From Misgurnus anguillicaudatus (Eukaryota > Chordata > Actinopteri > Cypriniformes > Cobitidae), in contig NC_073341.2 in NCBI RefSeq assembly GCF_027580225.2, positions 10,140,001 through 10,204,000 on the forward strand: a DNA stretch of 64,000 nt, written 5' to 3'. The position numbers and the translations under genes are program-made. Shown in pieces: positions 62,358 through 64,000 of the stretch (position 1 is its first letter; the number at the start of each line of letters is the position of its first letter). The notes below the pieces were generated by a model. The model did not search any database, had not been told where the DNA came from, and was given only the letters and a program-made list of their open reading frames with translations.

Positions 62358-62983
62358 CTTAACCGGCTCTCTCGCAGTTTTGATCATGTGCACATCTCCG
62401 CCTGTGAAAGATAAATGTCACACGCAGAAGTGCAAAGTAACACATAAACGTCTATGCTTGACTCATGCAGTTGGCAAAGAAACTGCGAAAATAAAAGTTG
62501 ATGTTTGACATTTACAGGTTCTGCAGACATGAGAAGAAATACAACATTATATCTTAAGACAGATTTCCCATTGGCTCTTTAAATGACTATATGTACTATG
62601 TGACGTCACTGCCTGCAAGAAACCTGACAAATCTCCAAGTCCCATTTAAACGCAGTTTTCTGCAAAGCCGGTTTATTGATTTGCATGTAAACGCAGGAAA
62701 ACAGTTTTCTACAATAAGCAGACTTTTGATAGTTATCCGCTTATTCTGTGCATGTAAACGCACTCAGTGTTGGCGTCGAGCACAGGTTTTTCAAATCCAA
62801 GTTGAGTCTAAGTCAAATCTGAGTTGAGTCCAAGTCAAGACCAAATCTAGAAAAAGCTGTATTTTTGGCAGTTTTTGGTCTGGACTCACATGAGCTGGAA
62901 TCGACTACAACACTGCATTCAATATCTTCATTTTTAACCGTCTCAACACACTAAATTAATGTTGCTAAACATGATATAGGTTA

Positions 62984-63274
62984 TAGACGGTTTCATCGGA
63001 CGCACGTGCGGTGACGCGATACGCGTCTGGTCCGAACTTTATTTCCGGTTTCAGTTTTTTTAATGGTCTGACTAGTTGCTAAACTGAACTCTTGAACACA
63101 TACCTTGTTGAAAATAACAAATGTTTTGGTTTTTCTAGGTAATCTACATGATGTTTATATAAATAAACTACTTTTAAAGGACTTTGTTGTTATTTATTCT
63201 TAGCAGAGCTTACTGGAAGTTACGTGTGGACAACGAAAGCTGCTTGTTTATGTTGTAACTGCTGAAACCGTCTA
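62984..63274. mobile_element. MITE with TAGACGGTTTCA ends
   Basis: A 291-bp element with inverted ends TAGACGGTTTCA / TGAAACCGTCTA flanked by TA. No coding capacity. Confidence 0.75.
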
Positions 63275-64000
63275 TAGTTGAACCACTAAAGGCTTTTTAT
63301 GATCCTGCGAGGGGACCAAAAAACGAAATCACATAACGTCAGGGAAAAAGGTCAAAAATGGTCCCTAGCTGTCTGGTTTTCTTTTAAAAAATTACACATT
63401 TGCACCTAAAGAGTTCATATTAGAACCTCAGAGGTGCAAATTCGTAAGCTTGGGACCACTGTGATATGTTTTTCTAACAGTGCATTGTGGATATTAGAAA
63501 TTAAGTTGTATACATATACTATACTAAAAGTCAATACATAAATCCTGCAATGAGGTGTTTGGAAGGCACTATTAGTATTAAGAAGGGATACAGTACATAT
63601 ACTGTAGATACACAGACATAATCCATTGTTTACTGTACATTGTGGCAACAGTCACTGGCCCAGATTCAAGCTATTCATCCGTCCACATGAGTCTTGCATC
63701 TGCAGTGGCTTGTTTCCAGGTGTCGGCCCCTCAACCGGAGGCTCGTGAGAATAAGAGACCCTGGGGCAGTGCCCCCATTAGCTGTAATTCACATTTGGGT
63801 TTGAGGTGTTTTGACCACAGAAAAGGATAAATGGTGACACATTGCTGCAGAAATACATTGTGTTACCCACAATTAAGAGCAGACCCATAAAGTACAGTAT
63901 GTGACAAGACAGAACATCTGCTGTAAGCATTAAATCTTCTTCACGATCATCCCTAAAAGAGCACCTACAAACCTACCGCATACGGTTTATTAAGAAGCGT
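63275..64000. other. antxr1 intron 3, nothing recognised
   Basis: Intronic sequence to the window edge. No exon matching the next part of the von Willebrand A domain is seen. Confidence 0.45.

Larger units (their letters stand above)
60013..62767 (+). mobile_element. CGTTTACATGC MITE split by an insertion
   Basis: Left part 60,013-60,180 and right part 62,358-62,767 together match the reverse complement of the uninterrupted copy at 24,507-25,035. The 2.2 kb between them is a separate insertion. No coding capacity. Confidence 0.75.

Overview
The window is nuclear DNA of a teleost fish, most likely a cyprinid. The evidence is two four-exon secretory genes and the 5' part of a large receptor gene, all with GT-AG introns, set in AT-rich DNA packed with fish-type mobile elements: hAT, piggyBac-like TTAA elements, Tc1/mariner, a DIRS remnant and tRNA-derived SINEs. 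No prokaryotic gene organisation, rRNA gene or tRNA gene is visible.

Layout. (1) 1-24,057 is a head-to-tail array of at least five copies (called U1-U5 here) of a composite repeat of about 3-7 kb. It runs off the left edge. Units differ by clean transposon insertions whose empty target sites survive in sister units, so the order of events can be read. (2) 24,058-29,076 is intergenic and filled with MITEs and nested hAT elements. (3) 29,135-30,469 is beta-microseminoprotein-like gene 1, a compact gene of 105 codons. (4) 30,470-39,149 is intergenic, with a palindromic TTAA MITE, a 2.3-kb TG...CA-bounded element and a SINE. (5) 39,208-45,309 is beta-microseminoprotein-like gene 2, the same four exons with introns 1 and 2 swollen by nested elements including a DIRS tyrosine-recombinase fossil. 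(6) 45,311-50,058 holds a large degenerate element containing a piggyBac transposase fossil and a Tc1-type (DD36E-spaced) transposase pseudogene. (7) 50,694-64,000 is the 5' part of an anthrax-toxin-receptor-1-like gene (a host membrane protein): three coding exons, an 8.8-kb first intron, and an intron 3 that runs off the right edge.

How the parts relate. The two microseminoprotein-like genes are tandem paralogs on the + strand with matching TATA boxes, identical exon lengths and phases, ten matching cysteines and shared intron sequence. They diverge mostly in the N-terminal third of the mature protein. antxr1 follows on the same strand. The rest is mobile or repeated DNA. I see no new multi-gene system. 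The most informative structures are the higher-order repeat array with its insertion chronology, the diverging paralog pair, the piggyBac fossil with internal 365-bp repeats, and the nested insertions that can be resolved by comparing paralogous copies.
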